Shown here: one piece after another, positions 25,773 to 37,680 of the stretch
Position numbering within the stretch: position 1 is the first letter of the stretch
Layout of the letters: the number at the start of each line of letters is the position of its first letter
Assembly (NCBI GenBank): GCA_905235515.1
Contig: CAJOLV010000006.1
Coordinates: 1-62,474, forward strand
DNA from: an uncultured Bacilli bacterium
GTDB taxonomy: Bacteria > Bacillota_I > Bacilli_A > RFN20 > CAG-826
Reading direction: 5' to 3'
DNA length: 62,474 nt
Notes under the pieces: model-generated
Databases searched by the model: none
The model's input: only the letters and a program-made list of their open reading frames with translations
What the model was told of the DNA's origin: nothing
Made by a program: the position numbers and the translations under genes

Positions 25773-26372
25773 TTAGTCAATGTAAATGATTTGAACTTGA
25801 CGATGTGTTCCTTCACCAGTACTCTCAGTACGGATGTGTGGCATACCAGAACAAGCGTTATGAATCATTCTTCTTTCATCAGCAGGCATTGCCTCAAATG
25901 TATAAGTGGTTTTTGTCTTTTGAACTTCGTGAGCGCACTTACGGGCAATTCTTCTAAGGCGGTTATATTTTTCATCTTTATAACCGTTAATATCTAAAAG
26001 AATTCTGAATCTCTTCTTAAAGTGGTTAGAAACTGCTAACTTTGTTAATTCATTAAGGGCTTGTAATGTTTTACCATTTTTACCGATTAAAACTGGGTTG
26101 TGGGTAGAGTCAATCGTAATACGGATAATATCGTTATCTAAAACAGTGTGTAAAGTGCTTTCGATACCAAGATTATCAATAACCTTTAAGACATAGTCTT
26201 CAGCAAATCTAACAATATCAGAGAGGTCATATACCTCAATGATTAATTTCTTCGCAAAAAGACCTTTTTTCTTATCGGAAACTGCATAAATTAATTCTTC
26301 AACAGCAACACCTTGTTCTTCTGCGGCAATTTGTAACGCTTCTTCAATGGTTTTTCCTGTATAAATCTTCAT
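25773..26372 (-). CDS. jag: RNA-binding protein Jag/KhpB
   Basis: RNA chaperone with an N-terminal Jag domain (MKIYTGKTIEEALQIAAEEQ), a KH domain (VLIGKNGKTLQALNEL) and a C-terminal R3H domain (ADERRMIHNACSGMPHIRTES). In Bacillota its gene almost always follows yidC, as here (three-base gap). 199 residues. Confidence 0.93.
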   Translation of the reverse strand: MKIYTGKTIEEALQIAAEEQGVAVEELIYAVSDKKKGLFAKKLIIEVYDLSDIVRFAEDYVLKVIDNLGIESTLHTVLDNDIIRITIDSTHNPVLIGKNGKTLQALNELTKLAVSNHFKKRFRILLDINGYKDEKYNRLRRIARKCAHEVQKTKTTYTFEAMPADERRMIHNACSGMPHIRTESTGEGTHRQVQIIYID

Positions 26373-26375
26373 ATC

Positions 26376-27998
26376 TTATCTTTCCTTTTTCTTGGCAGAA
26401 ACACTTTCTCTGCTACTGCCATATTTCTCTTCTTTTGCTTTTTTAGCGGTGATGGCTTGCATGATTAAAGTTTGAGCGATTGAGAAGATCGCACCAAACA
26501 ACCAATAAATACCCATACCAGAGGCGAGAGAGAAGCCCATAAAGATAATCATGGCTAACATAATATATGTGAACCATTTCATTCTGTTGTTGTTTTGTTG
26601 TTGCGCTGGGTTCTTACCTAACTTAACAGCATTCTTAGCTTTCTTCTTTTGAATCCATTGTGGGAGTAGCATAGCTACTGTTTGAGCGCCAGACATTAAT
26701 AAGAATAAGCCTAAAGCAACTTCAGCAGCACCTGTTGACCAGGCCACTTTAGTGAATAACGCTGAAGAGATTGAATCGCTGAAACGTAACACGTTAAATA
26801 ACGCGCCACTACTTAGGTAGGCGTTACCTTGCATGGCACCCCAAACGCAGATAAAGACAGGGAATTGCACAATCATTACAAGAAGAGAAGATAATGGATT
26901 AATCTTGTTCTTCTTATAAAGTTTTTGCATATCCTGCGCCATACGCTGCTTGTCATATTGATTTGTGTTCGCGTTAGGATATTTAGCCTGAATCTTTTGA
27001 ATTTCAGGTTGTAATTCATTCATTTTCGCAGACGCCGAGGATTGTTTGATGGTAAGTACCATCATTAAACCCCTAATTAAGAATGTGACAACTAAAATTG
27101 ATAATAATTGTGCCCATCCATTACTAACGCCAACTCCAAAGAAACCTTTGGTTAAAACATCGATTAAAGCACCAATTGGCCAAACGAGAAGGAATTCAAA
27201 TAAGCCTTTCCAGTCTGTCCATTTTTTAGCTTGAATTTCAACAGCAGCACTTCTTGGACCGTATGACCCATAGTCACCAGTGTTGATTGTTAAACATGAA
27301 CGTTGATTTGCAATTGCGCCATCTAAACTCTTTCTATAATAAAGATTGAGATAGTCGGTTGATGGCACTTCATCCACGCCAATATAGCCTTTTACTTCAT
27401 CAATAAGTTTGTCATAATTTGTCCATAGGACTTGTTTTTCATTATATGAATCCTCAAATTTGAGATAACCATAAACATCTAAAATACCCTTATCTTCAGG
27501 TTTGGCATTTTTATCTGTGTAATCTCTGAGAACAGCGTCGGTTGTCAATTCGTTAGCGGCATTAGTGATATCTGATAATCCCCATTTTGTTTTAAGATCC
27601 GGATTAGCATATGCGTGTTCAATCGCGTGTCCTAATACAACGCTATCAAGAGTTGTTAAGAATTTGATGGTTGGTAACTTAACACCATCTTTAGCAGCAG
27701 CTTCATCAATAGTTTTGAAGGTACTGTTATATTCATAAATTTGCGCTCTTGCTTGTGTCACATCAGCGGAAAAACCCTTATAATTAACATTATTTAATGT
27801 TATTAGTGTCCCATTGACATACGCTTGTGCTTGTGTATCCGCACCTTCCGCACGATAATCAGTCACACCATAATCAAATGCATATAACATATGCGCTTTA
27901 TCTGTGACACTACAGAATGATGCTGTACAACTAGATAAAACAACCGCTCCTAGTAAGAGTGAAAAACCGCCTATTATGAGTCTTGTTTTTCTTTTCAT
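26376..27998 (-). CDS. yidC: Membrane protein insertase YidC (lipoprotein type)
   Basis: Inserts proteins into the cytoplasmic membrane. A signal peptide ends in the lipobox LSSC near residue 24, as in Bacillota SpoIIIJ/YidC. The insertase core spans roughly residues 260-520, with LSILVVTFLIRGLMMVLTIK and NPLSSLLVMIVQFPVFICVW. There is an unusually long extracellular region of about 220 residues between the lipid anchor and the first core helix. 540 residues, compared with about 260 in Bacillus. The tail is Lys-rich, fitting ribosome contact. Overlaps rnpA by four bases. Confidence 0.93.
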   Translation of the reverse strand: MKRKTRLIIGGFSLLLGAVVLSSCTASFCSVTDKAHMLYAFDYGVTDYRAEGADTQAQAYVNGTLITLNNVNYKGFSADVTQARAQIYEYNSTFKTIDEAAAKDGVKLPTIKFLTTLDSVVLGHAIEHAYANPDLKTKWGLSDITNAANELTTDAVLRDYTDKNAKPEDKGILDVYGYLKFEDSYNEKQVLWTNYDKLIDEVKGYIGVDEVPSTDYLNLYYRKSLDGAIANQRSCLTINTGDYGSYGPRSAAVEIQAKKWTDWKGLFEFLLVWPIGALIDVLTKGFFGVGVSNGWAQLLSILVVTFLIRGLMMVLTIKQSSASAKMNELQPEIQKIQAKYPNANTNQYDKQRMAQDMQKLYKKNKINPLSSLLVMIVQFPVFICVWGAMQGNAYLSSGALFNVLRFSDSISSALFTKVAWSTGAAEVALGLFLLMSGAQTVAMLLPQWIQKKKAKNAVKLGKNPAQQQNNNRMKWFTYIMLAMIIFMGFSLASGMGIYWLFGAIFSIAQTLIMQAITAKKAKEEKYGSSRESVSAKKKER

Positions 27999-28333
27999 TG
28001 TTTTATTCCTACCTGTGTATTTAATAAATTAAATAAGTGTTCCTTATTACTATTAAATGTTCCTTGCAAAAAAGGTGATCTAACAATAATAACTACATCA
28101 ATTGAGGCTTCGTTATAATCCAAAATAGAATCACACATTGCTCTTAATTGACGTTTGATGCGGTTGCGAACCACTGCGTTTCCTAGCTTGCTTGATACAG
28201 ATAGTCCTACACGTGAGTACCCGAGATTTGTTTGATACATATGGACTGTAAATTCGTTGCAGCGATACGCTTTACCTTTCTTAATCGTTACAAGAAAGTC
28301 ATCAGATTTCTTAATTCGATTAAAGATTTTCAT
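27995..28333 (-). CDS. rnpA: Ribonuclease P protein component
   Basis: Protein subunit of the ribozyme that matures tRNA 5' ends. The signature RNRIKRQLRAMC is near residue 57. 112 residues, basic. The gene stands between rpmH and yidC, the near-universal order. Confidence 0.94.
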   Translation of the reverse strand: MKIFNRIKKSDDFLVTIKKGKAYRCNEFTVHMYQTNLGYSRVGLSVSSKLGNAVVRNRIKRQLRAMCDSILDYNEASIDVVIIVRSPFLQGTFNSNKEHLFNLLNTQVGIKQ

Positions 28334-28344
28334 CTTACTCCTTA

Positions 28345-28479
28345 TTAGGCAGTTAAAACTTTTCTACCTTTAGCTCTACGACGGGCTAAAACACGACGAC
28401 CATTAGCGGACTTCATTCTGGCTCTAAAACCAGCTTTGTGTTGATGTTTGATTTTGCTTGGTTGATACGTTCTTTTCAT
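28345..28479 (-). CDS. rpmH: 50S ribosomal protein L34
   Basis: 44-residue, very basic ribosomal protein starting [20 protein letters not shown] and ending KGRKVLTA, matching L34 throughout. A GGAGG site precedes the ATG. First gene of the rpmH-rnpA-yidC-jag unit. Confidence 0.97.
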   Translation of the reverse strand: MKRTYQPSKIKHQHKAGFRARMKSANGRRVLARRRAKGRKVLTA

Positions 28480-28512
28480 TTTAATAAACCTCCATTTTAC
28501 ATAGCGTGTTTA

Positions 28513-28542
28513 ATTGTATAGGCATTTATATATAAATGTCAA
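28513..28542 (-). promoter_or_regulatory. rpmH promoter
   Basis: On the minus strand a consensus TTGACA (28537-28542) is separated by 18 bases from TACAAT (28513-28518). A small dyad TGTGC/GCACA lies just upstream of the -35 (28548-28561). Confidence 0.75.
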
Positions 28543-28560
28543 TTTAATGTGCATACGCAC

Positions 28561-28905
28561 AGGAAAATTGTGAATGAATTGTGAATAAAAATAATCAGTA
28601 TCCACTTTTCCACATTGTTTTAAACTACACTTATTATATGAAAATATTTATTAATTATGACAAAGTCATATTAAGCAAAAGACTATTTAGTTATCAGTTT
28701 GAAAAATACACCAAAATTCACAATGTTAATAACTTTTCAACATAATTATCCACATTTAAAATTTGTGGAAAATGTGGAAAACTCACTTAATGGTTTTTGG
28801 GGGCAAAATCAGGCTGTGGAAAACCAAAAAACGCAAAAATTTTCCACCAAAAATATGTGGATTACTAGTATAATGTGAGCAATACAAATAAAGGATTTAT
28901 TTATT
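28561..28905. other. Chromosomal origin oriC (upstream part)
   Basis: Several DnaA boxes are visible: TTTTCCACA at 28606-28614; TTATCCACA at 28746-28754; TGTGGAAAA at 28764-28772, 28773-28781 and 28815-28823; TTTTCCACC at 28840-28848; and TGTGGATTA at 28856-28864. Two direct copies of ATTGTGAAT (28567-28575, 28578-28586) resemble weaker boxes. The AT-rich stretch at 28615-28740 is a candidate unwinding element. Genes on both sides run away from this region, as expected for leading strands. TATAAT at 28869-28874 is the likely dnaA -10, adjacent to boxes, consistent with autoregulation. Confidence 0.9.
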
Positions 28906-30273
28906 ATGATTAGTTCAATATCAGAAATGACCCAATTATGGGACAAGACATTAGGTAAAGTTGAAAAGAAGTTAGGTGAGAAACAAATATTTGATTCATT
29001 TTTCACTGGTAGTTACATTGATGAAATTAACGGTGATGTTATCGTGGTGGTAGTTAATTCCGCTTTAGCGGTAACCTTAATGAGTGGTAAATATTACAGT
29101 TTAATCGAAGAAACCATTAATGAAATCACTGGTAATAATTTCAAAGTTGAATTTATTCAAAAAGATTCATCAAAAAAACAACATAGAGTAGAAGTAGTCG
29201 AACAAAAAGAACAAAACTATTTCGCAGGATCAGTCGTAAAACCTAACTGTACCTTTGAAAGCTTTGTTGTTGGACAATCAAATAGAGAAGCATCACAAGC
29301 CGCTTTGTTAGTCGCAACAAATCCTGGTGAAATGTATAATCCTTTATTCATCTACTCAAATTCCGGTTTAGGAAAAACACATTTGCTTTACGCAATTGGT
29401 AACTATGTTTCAAAAATTAGTAAACCAGGCGCGAAAGTGTTATATGTTCAAGCATCTGATTTTGTTACAGAATACATCAATAGTGTTAAAGGAGAAGTTC
29501 ACGCTGAAGATTTAAAAAAGTATATTTGTAGCTTTGATGTTTTGCTTTTAGACGATGTTCAAATGTTGTCAACAGCGGTTAAATCTCAAGACTTCTTTTT
29601 CTCTATTTATGAAAAGCTTTACAACGCCGGCAAACAAATCGCTATTACATCAGATAAACAACCATCTGAATTAGTAAACATGCAAGAACGCTTAGTAACA
29701 AGATTTAGCCATGGTTTGACGGTAAAAATCGAAGAACCAGACCAAAATACATGTGTTGAAATCTTAAGAAAAAAGATAATTGAAAAGGGTATTGATATCT
29801 CAAGAATTGATGAATCGGTATTATATTTTTTAGCCGATAAATTTTCTAAGAATATTCGTGAACTTGAAGGGGCGTTAAATAGGTTAACTTTTAGAATTCA
29901 AATGTTAGCCCAAAATGAACGTGTCACATTAGAAATTGCCGCCGAATCTGTCCAATCACTTTCTGGTGGTAAAGCTTTCGCAAACGAGCTCAGCGAGCAA
30001 AAAATTATTAATACAGTTGCTGACTATTATAGCCTTGCTCCAAGCCAATTAGTGGGCAAGATCAGAACTGGTCAGATTGCACTCGCAAGACATATCGCAA
30101 TGTATTTAATTAGAAACACGCTCGATGTCCCACTAAAGAAAATTGGTGATATTTTTGGAGGCAAGGATCACACCACTGTGATGAACGCAATTCAAAAAGT
30201 GGATAAAGGGTTGAAAACTGATATGACATTAAAAGAAGCTGTAGATGAGCTTCAAAAACGTTTAAAACCATAA
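28906..30273 (+). CDS. dnaA: Chromosomal replication initiator DnaA
   Basis: Binds the boxes in oriC and opens the DNA for helicase loading. Domain I at the N-terminus; AAA+ domain III with Walker A NSGLGKTHLL (near residue 150) and Walker B LLLDDVQML; DNA-binding domain IV with GDIFGGKDHTTVMNAI at the C-terminus. 455 residues. AAAGGA lies 13 bases before the ATG. Confidence 0.98.
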   Translation: MISSISEMTQLWDKTLGKVEKKLGEKQIFDSFFTGSYIDEINGDVIVVVVNSALAVTLMSGKYYSLIEETINEITGNNFKVEFIQKDSSKKQHRVEVVEQKEQNYFAGSVVKPNCTFESFVVGQSNREASQAALLVATNPGEMYNPLFIYSNSGLGKTHLLYAIGNYVSKISKPGAKVLYVQASDFVTEYINSVKGEVHAEDLKKYICSFDVLLLDDVQMLSTAVKSQDFFFSIYEKLYNAGKQIAITSDKQPSELVNMQERLVTRFSHGLTVKIEEPDQNTCVEILRKKIIEKGIDISRIDESVLYFLADKFSKNIRELEGALNRLTFRIQMLAQNERVTLEIAAESVQSLSGGKAFANELSEQKIINTVADYYSLAPSQLVGKIRTGQIALARHIAMYLIRNTLDVPLKKIGDIFGGKDHTTVMNAIQKVDKGLKTDMTLKEAVDELQKRLKP

Positions 30274-30418
30274 AAATTTATTGAAAATAAATACTAATGC
30301 TTAATTACTTGTGGTAGAATAAAAAAAGAAATGTGCAAATAAGGCATTAAAATAGAGTTATCCACATAATCCACATTGCTTATAATTATTATTAATATAA
30401 TAAAGAAAGGAATTAAAT
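30274..30418 (+). promoter_or_regulatory. dnaA-dnaN spacer with DnaA boxes and dnaN promoter
   Basis: Two contiguous boxes occur, TTATCCACA (30358-30366) and TAATCCACA (30367-30375). Candidate -10 boxes TATAAT lie at 30381-30386 and 30396-30401, so DnaA binding would overlap the dnaN promoter. With boxes on both sides of dnaA, the origin looks bipartite. Confidence 0.6.
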
Positions 30419-31540
30419 ATGAGATTTACCATCAGACGTGAAGAACTTCTTAAAGGATTAATGATTGCTTCTAGAGCGGTAGCAAGCAAGGTTGCAGTCC
30501 CTGTTTTAGCTAATTTAAAAGTGGAGTTGAACGAAAGAGGATTATTCATCACTGGTTCAAACTATGATTTAACCATTAGAACCTTTATTCCTTATAAACA
30601 AGATGAATTAGAAATCATTAGAAACTTTAAAGAAGGCGCTACATTAATTAATTCCAAAATTATTGTTGAAATTGCTAGAAAAATGGGTTGTGAAGAAATC
30701 ACTTTAGATGTCATTGATTCCACTATTGCTACAATTTCTGGCGGTGGATCTGAATATAAACTAAATTGTATTAAACCTGAAGAATATCCAGATTTAGATT
30801 TAGATTCTTCTGGTACAAAACTTACATTGAGAAAAGATCAATTTGATGCAATTGTTGCTCAAACTTCATTTGCAGCATCAACAAAAGAACAACGTCCAAT
30901 CTTAACAGCTATGAATTTAGAAGCTGCTAATGGTTTGTTAGTTGCAACCGCAACAGACTCTGCAAGATTAGCTCGTAAAGAAATTGAAATCGATAGAGGC
31001 ATTGATTTTGTTGCTAATGTTCCAGCGAAAATGATGGTTGAAGTTGACCATTTAATGGAAGGTGTTGAAAGTGTTGATATCGCTTTTAGCGATAAAAAAG
31101 CTTTATTCTCATTAGGAAGAACAGTTATTGCTACTCGTTTAGTGGCGGGTGATTATCCAAATACAAGAGGAATTCTTCCACGTATTACCAATTATTCATT
31201 AGAAGTTAACGCTTCCGATTTATCTAAAGCTATTGAACGCGCAAACATTTTATCTATTGATAGAGAGAATGTTGTTGATTTAGCCATGAGTGAAGATGGA
31301 GTGGAGATTTCTGCTAAATCCAGTCAAGTTGGTTCCGCTGTTGAAAAGATTGAATTATTTAAGTTTGACGGACAACAACTCAAGATCTCCTTTAACTCCG
31401 AATTTGTCCTTGCTGCAGTTCGCGCTTTAGGTTCAGATGATGTCACATTCTTATTTGTCGGTGAGATGAAACCGTTTGTTGTAAAGAACAATGCTGACCC
31501 ATCGGTTATTCAAATTGTGACACCTGTTAGAACATACTAA
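30419..31540 (+). CDS. dnaN: DNA polymerase III sliding clamp subunit beta
   Basis: Forms the ring that tethers the replicase to DNA. Three-fold clamp domain architecture over 373 residues, starting MRFTIRREELLKGLMIASRAV and ending with VTPVRTY, where a C-terminal PxR-like end is typical. AAAGGA precedes the ATG. Followed by a terminator. Confidence 0.97.
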   Translation: MRFTIRREELLKGLMIASRAVASKVAVPVLANLKVELNERGLFITGSNYDLTIRTFIPYKQDELEIIRNFKEGATLINSKIIVEIARKMGCEEITLDVIDSTIATISGGGSEYKLNCIKPEEYPDLDLDSSGTKLTLRKDQFDAIVAQTSFAASTKEQRPILTAMNLEAANGLLVATATDSARLARKEIEIDRGIDFVANVPAKMMVEVDHLMEGVESVDIAFSDKKALFSLGRTVIATRLVAGDYPNTRGILPRITNYSLEVNASDLSKAIERANILSIDRENVVDLAMSEDGVEISAKSSQVGSAVEKIELFKFDGQQLKISFNSEFVLAAVRALGSDDVTFLFVGEMKPFVVKNNADPSVIQIVTPVRTY

Positions 31541-31568
31541 AATAGCCCATTCAAGGCCTATAAAATTT

Positions 31569-31593
31569 AAGGGAATATTTTATTCCCTTTTTT
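31569..31593 (+). terminator. Intrinsic terminator after dnaN
   Basis: AAGGGAATA (31569-31577) pairs with TATTCCCTT (31581-31589) around TTT, followed by T residues. Confidence 0.75.
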
Positions 31594-31605
31594 CTTTATA
31601 TCGTG

Positions 31606-31611
31606 TATAAT
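31606..31611 (+). promoter_or_regulatory. Candidate -10 box for yaaA-recF-gyrB-gyrA
   Basis: TATAAT lies seven bases before AAAGGAG (31618-31624), the ribosome binding site of yaaA. The box overlaps an in-frame ATG at 31610, which argues against that ATG being the start. Confidence 0.5.
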
Positions 31612-31630
31612 GAGCCTAAAGGAGTCTTTT

Positions 31631-31855
31631 GTGGGCAAAATTGAGATACAACTTAAGTCTGATCAGGAGTTCATCACACTTCAAGCATTGCTTCAAATCA
31701 CTGATATCATCTCAACTGGAGGGATGGCAAAAGCGTACTTGATGGAAAATGAAGTTGTGGTAAATGGCGAGTTAGAAGACCGTCGAGGTCGCAAGCTCTA
31801 CCCCGGAGATAAAGTTGAAGTTGAAGGTCGCACATTTGTGATAAAAACACCATGA
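31631..31855 (+). CDS. yaaA: S4-domain protein YaaA/RlbA
   Basis: Small RNA-binding protein of the S4 type, nearly always encoded between dnaN and recF. The core ISTGGMAKAYLMENEVVVNG and RRGRKLYPGDKVEVEG matches Bacillus YaaA. I set the start at the GTG at 31631, six bases after a strong AAAGGAG; the ATG at 31610 lies upstream of that site and inside the -10 box. The resulting 74-residue protein has the family's length. Stop overlaps recF (ATGA). Confidence 0.88.
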   Translation: MGKIEIQLKSDQEFITLQALLQITDIISTGGMAKAYLMENEVVVNGELEDRRGRKLYPGDKVEVEGRTFVIKTP

Positions 31856-32919
31856 TTGTTAAGACCATCACACTCAAAGGATTCCGCAATCATGATTACT
31901 TGTCCTATGATTTTGCACCAGGATTAAATGTTCTCACTGGTCCTAATGGTGCTGGTAAAACTAATGTCATTGAATCTCTCTACTATTTATCCCTTGCGAG
32001 AAGTTTCAGATTAAATGATTCAGAAGGTTTAATTAAAAAAGGCAAGGAACACGCGGAAATATACGCTGAAGTATTGGAGGGAAAATTATTAAGAAAAATT
32101 AGGATTGTCATCACTCCTACTGGTCATCAAATATTTATTAACGGTAAAGCAGCCACTAAGGTTTCAGATCTCGCTAAAATCGTTAATGTTGTGTTATTTG
32201 AACCAAAAGATGTGTTGTTATTCCGTGGTTCACCAAGGGCAAGAAGGAACTTTTTAGACATTTCCCTATCTAAAAAGAGCCCATCTTACTTAGATTATAT
32301 AACTCGTTATGAAAAGGTCTTAAAAGAGAGAAACGAGCTTCTAAAAGGGGAAAATGTTGATAAAACACTGCTTGAAACCACTACTGAAATGTTGGTCAAA
32401 TTAAGCGGTCCAATTGTCGGTTATCGACAGATGTATGTCAAGGATATCAACGATATCCTTAATAAAATAACGCGCGCGCTCACGGGCGAAGAAAACAAAA
32501 TTGAAGTCATCTACAAACCATTTGTTGAGAACTCAGTTAACTTCGAAAATGATGCGCTAGAAGCATTTAAAAGGGCAGAAGAAAGCGATTTAAAGAAAAA
32601 AGCAACATCTATTGGTGTTCATCGAGAAGACTTCTCAGTGAACCTAAATGGGCGTGATGTTGGTGAATTTGGCTCTCAAGGTGAGAATCGCTTAGCAGCA
32701 TTGGCTCTCAAATTAAGTCCCTACTTCTTAATTGAAGATAAGGACAAGCGCCCAATCATAGCTTTAGATGATGTGATGTCTGAGTTAGATCAAAACCATC
32801 GTTTAAGGCTCATAGCATTTTTAAAAAAGTTTGAGCAAGTATTTATTACTGCAACTCGACTTGAGATTAATGGGGCAACCCATTATCAAATAAAAAAGAA
32901 GAAAAAGGAGGTCTTCTAA
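31852..32919 (+). CDS. recF: DNA replication and repair protein RecF
   Basis: SMC-like ATPase that acts with RecO and RecR in gap repair. Walker A GPNGAGKTNVIESLYYLSL near residue 30; signature GSQGENRLAALALKL; Walker B ALDDVMSELD. 355 residues. Overlaps yaaA by four bases and abuts gyrB. Confidence 0.96.
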   Translation: MIVKTITLKGFRNHDYLSYDFAPGLNVLTGPNGAGKTNVIESLYYLSLARSFRLNDSEGLIKKGKEHAEIYAEVLEGKLLRKIRIVITPTGHQIFINGKAATKVSDLAKIVNVVLFEPKDVLLFRGSPRARRNFLDISLSKKSPSYLDYITRYEKVLKERNELLKGENVDKTLLETTTEMLVKLSGPIVGYRQMYVKDINDILNKITRALTGEENKIEVIYKPFVENSVNFENDALEAFKRAEESDLKKKATSIGVHREDFSVNLNGRDVGEFGSQGENRLAALALKLSPYFLIEDKDKRPIIALDDVMSELDQNHRLRLIAFLKKFEQVFITATRLEINGATHYQIKKKKKEVF

Positions 32920-34998
<2,079 letters not shown>

Positions 34999-35016
34999 TA
35001 GAAGGAGGACGAAACT

Positions 35017-37674
35017 ATGTTATTCGAAGATGAAGAAAAAGTCGTTGAAGAAGCAGAACAAGAAACTGAAAACGAAGAAGAAACCATCGAACAAGAAGCA
35101 GAACTAGAAGCTGGTATTGTTGCTGGCTTAGAAGATGTTGACACAGTTCGTTTAGTCAAAGAATCCTTCTTAGATTATGCAATGAGTGTTATCGTCGCTC
35201 GTGCTATCCCTGATGTTAGAGATGGTATGAAGCCAGTCCATAGACGTATTGTTTACTCAATGAGTGAAACAGGCAATACACCAGACAAGCCATTTAAAAA
35301 ATGCGCTCGTATCGTTGGTGACGTCATGGGAAAATATCACCCACATGGTGACTCTGCAATTTATGGTGCCTTAGTTAGATTAGGTCAACCATTATCCACA
35401 AGATACACTCTTGTTGAAGGTCATGGTAACTTTGGTAATCCATTAGATGGTGACGAAGCTGCTGCTTATCGTTACACTGAAGCAAGAATGTCTAAACTCG
35501 CCCTTGAAATGGTGAGAGATATTAATTGTAACGTAGTTGACTTTATGGATAATTACGATGGTGTTGATCAAGAACCAGTCGTTTTACCATCTAAATTTCC
35601 AAACTTATTAGTTAATGGTTCAAATGGTATTGCTGTTGGTATGGCCACAAATATGCCACCACACAACTTAAGAGAAGTTATTGATGGTGTTATCGCTTTA
35701 GCAAACAACAGAGACATTGATACAGAAGGATTAATGGAATATATCAAAGGTCCTGACTTCCCAACCGGTGGTATCGTTCTTGGCAAGGGCGGAATTAGAG
35801 ATGCGTATGAAACAGGTACAGGTAGTATTGCTATCCGTAGTAAATGTCATATTGAAGACCGTTCCCAAGGTTTAAAGAGAATCGTTATTGATGAAGTTCC
35901 TTATGGTTTAAGAAAAGATATCCAAATTGAAAATTTGGCCAACCTAGTAAGAGACAAAGCATTAGAAGGAATTTCGGATATACGTGATGAATCTAATAAA
36001 GATGGTGTCCGCATTGTTATTGAAGTTAAACGTGAAACAATTCCAGAAGTTTTATTAAATCAAATTTTTAAATTAACACAATTCCAAACCAGCTTTGGTA
36101 TCATCAACCTCTGCTTGGTCGATGGACAACCAAAAGTTTGTTCATTAAAGATGATGTTAGAGCAATATCTTGATTTCCAAATTGAAGTTATCGAAAGAAG
36201 AACCAAGTTCTTACTCGATAAAGATATGGCCAGAGATCATATTGTTATTGGTTTAATTAAATGTCATGACAATATCGATGATATCGTAGATATCATTAAA
36301 GATAGCGCCACTCCAGAAGAAGCCACTCAAAGATTAATGGCAAAATATGGTTTTACAGAAATCCAAGTCAACGCTATTTTAGCAATGAACTTAAGAAGAT
36401 TAACAGGTATTGAAACCGAAAAATTAGAAGCTGAAAGAGCGCAATTGGAAAAGAATATTGCTGAATACAATAGTATCCTTTCTAGCAAAGCAAACGAAAC
36501 CGAAGTAGTTATTAAAGAATTACTCGAAATCAAAGAAAAATTCGGTGATAACAGACGTACAGAAATCTCTAATGACGCTGCCACAATTGATGATGAATCG
36601 TTAATTCCTGAAGAAGAAATTGTTATCACATTATCACGTGGCGGATACGTGAAGAGATTAACTACAGATACGTTCCGTGCCCAAAACAGAGGCGGTCGCG
36701 GTGTGCGTGGTGCAGGCCTCAATGAAAATGACCATGTTGAGATGATGGTTTATGCAAAAACCCATACAGATATCCTCTTCTTTACTGATTTAGGTAAAGT
36801 TTATCGTATTCGTGGATATCAAATTCCAGAAGGCCAAAGAGGCAGTAAAGGTATCCCAGTAATTAACCTCATTAACGTTGAAAAAGGTGAATCTGTTAAA
36901 GCCATTATTGCGTGTGATCAATATTTAGATGATCACTATCTCATGTTCTTCTCTGAAGGTGGCGTCGTAAAGAAAACACCTATCAAAGAATATGAATCAA
37001 TTCGTCAAAACGGTAAAATTGCAATTTCATTAAGAGAAGGCGATATGCTCTTAGATGTTAAAGAAATTACTGATTATGAAGAAGTTGATGGTGTTACATA
37101 TCCAACAATTGTTGGTATTGGTGCATCCAATGGTAAAATGTGTAACTTCCCTGCTACAGAAGTAAGACCAATGGGTAGAAGTGCATCTGGTGTTAAAGGT
37201 ATTGAATTAGCTGATGATGAAAAAGCTGTTGGTGTTACAACATCTCACGATGGTGATAAGATTCTTGTCTTGACAGACAAGGGATTTGGTAAAATCACCC
37301 CGGTGTTCAATGAAGGTGATGGACCATTAGAAGAAAGAAGAAATTACCGTATCACCAAACGTGGTGCGAAAGGTGTTTCCACTTTAAAAGTTACAGACAA
37401 AGTTGGCAAACTCGTTGCAGTCCGCGCAGTTAATGGTGATGAAGACTTAATGGTCGTTACTAACGCCGGTATTGTGATTAGAACACCATTAGAACAAATT
37501 AGAATGATTGGTCGTAACACTCAAGGTGTCAAGATTATGAATCTTGAAGCACGTCAAAAAGTGGCGTCTATGACTATTATTCCTCACGCCGAAGAATCTG
37601 ATGAAGATGTTGAAGATCCTTTAGATGAAGGTACAGATGTTCAACAACCAGTTGAAGAAAACAGTGAAGAATAG
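35017..37674 (+). CDS. gyrA: DNA gyrase subunit A
   Basis: Cleavage subunit. The active-site tyrosine is Tyr153 (YRYTEARMS). The quinolone-determining segment [17 protein letters not shown] has Ser113 and Gly117 at the positions of E. coli Ser83 and Asp87. The C-terminal wrapping domain carries a variant GyrA box (QNRGGRG), supporting gyrase rather than topoisomerase IV. N- and C-terminal ends are strongly acidic. AGGAGG precedes the ATG. 885 residues. Confidence 0.96.
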   Translation: MLFEDEEKVVEEAEQETENEEETIEQEAELEAGIVAGLEDVDTVRLVKESFLDYAMSVIVARAIPDVRDGMKPVHRRIVYSMSETGNTPDKPFKKCARIVGDVMGKYHPHGDSAIYGALVRLGQPLSTRYTLVEGHGNFGNPLDGDEAAAYRYTEARMSKLALEMVRDINCNVVDFMDNYDGVDQEPVVLPSKFPNLLVNGSNGIAVGMATNMPPHNLREVIDGVIALANNRDIDTEGLMEYIKGPDFPTGGIVLGKGGIRDAYETGTGSIAIRSKCHIEDRSQGLKRIVIDEVPYGLRKDIQIENLANLVRDKALEGISDIRDESNKDGVRIVIEVKRETIPEVLLNQIFKLTQFQTSFGIINLCLVDGQPKVCSLKMMLEQYLDFQIEVIERRTKFLLDKDMARDHIVIGLIKCHDNIDDIVDIIKDSATPEEATQRLMAKYGFTEIQVNAILAMNLRRLTGIETEKLEAERAQLEKNIAEYNSILSSKANETEVVIKELLEIKEKFGDNRRTEISNDAATIDDESLIPEEEIVITLSRGGYVKRLTTDTFRAQNRGGRGVRGAGLNENDHVEMMVYAKTHTDILFFTDLGKVYRIRGYQIPEGQRGSKGIPVINLINVEKGESVKAIIACDQYLDDHYLMFFSEGGVVKKTPIKEYESIRQNGKIAISLREGDMLLDVKEITDYEEVDGVTYPTIVGIGASNGKMCNFPATEVRPMGRSASGVKGIELADDEKAVGVTTSHDGDKILVLTDKGFGKITPVFNEGDGPLEERRNYRITKRGAKGVSTLKVTDKVGKLVAVRAVNGDEDLMVVTNAGIVIRTPLEQIRMIGRNTQGVKIMNLEARQKVASMTIIPHAEESDEDVEDPLDEGTDVQQPVEENSEE

Positions 37675-37680
37675 TCTTTT

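Noticed and set aside
31853-31855. UGA read as tryptophan (mycoplasma code)
   Set aside because: TGA closes yaaA, the XRE gene and the DUF2997 gene exactly at family ends, and Trp is encoded by TGG throughout.
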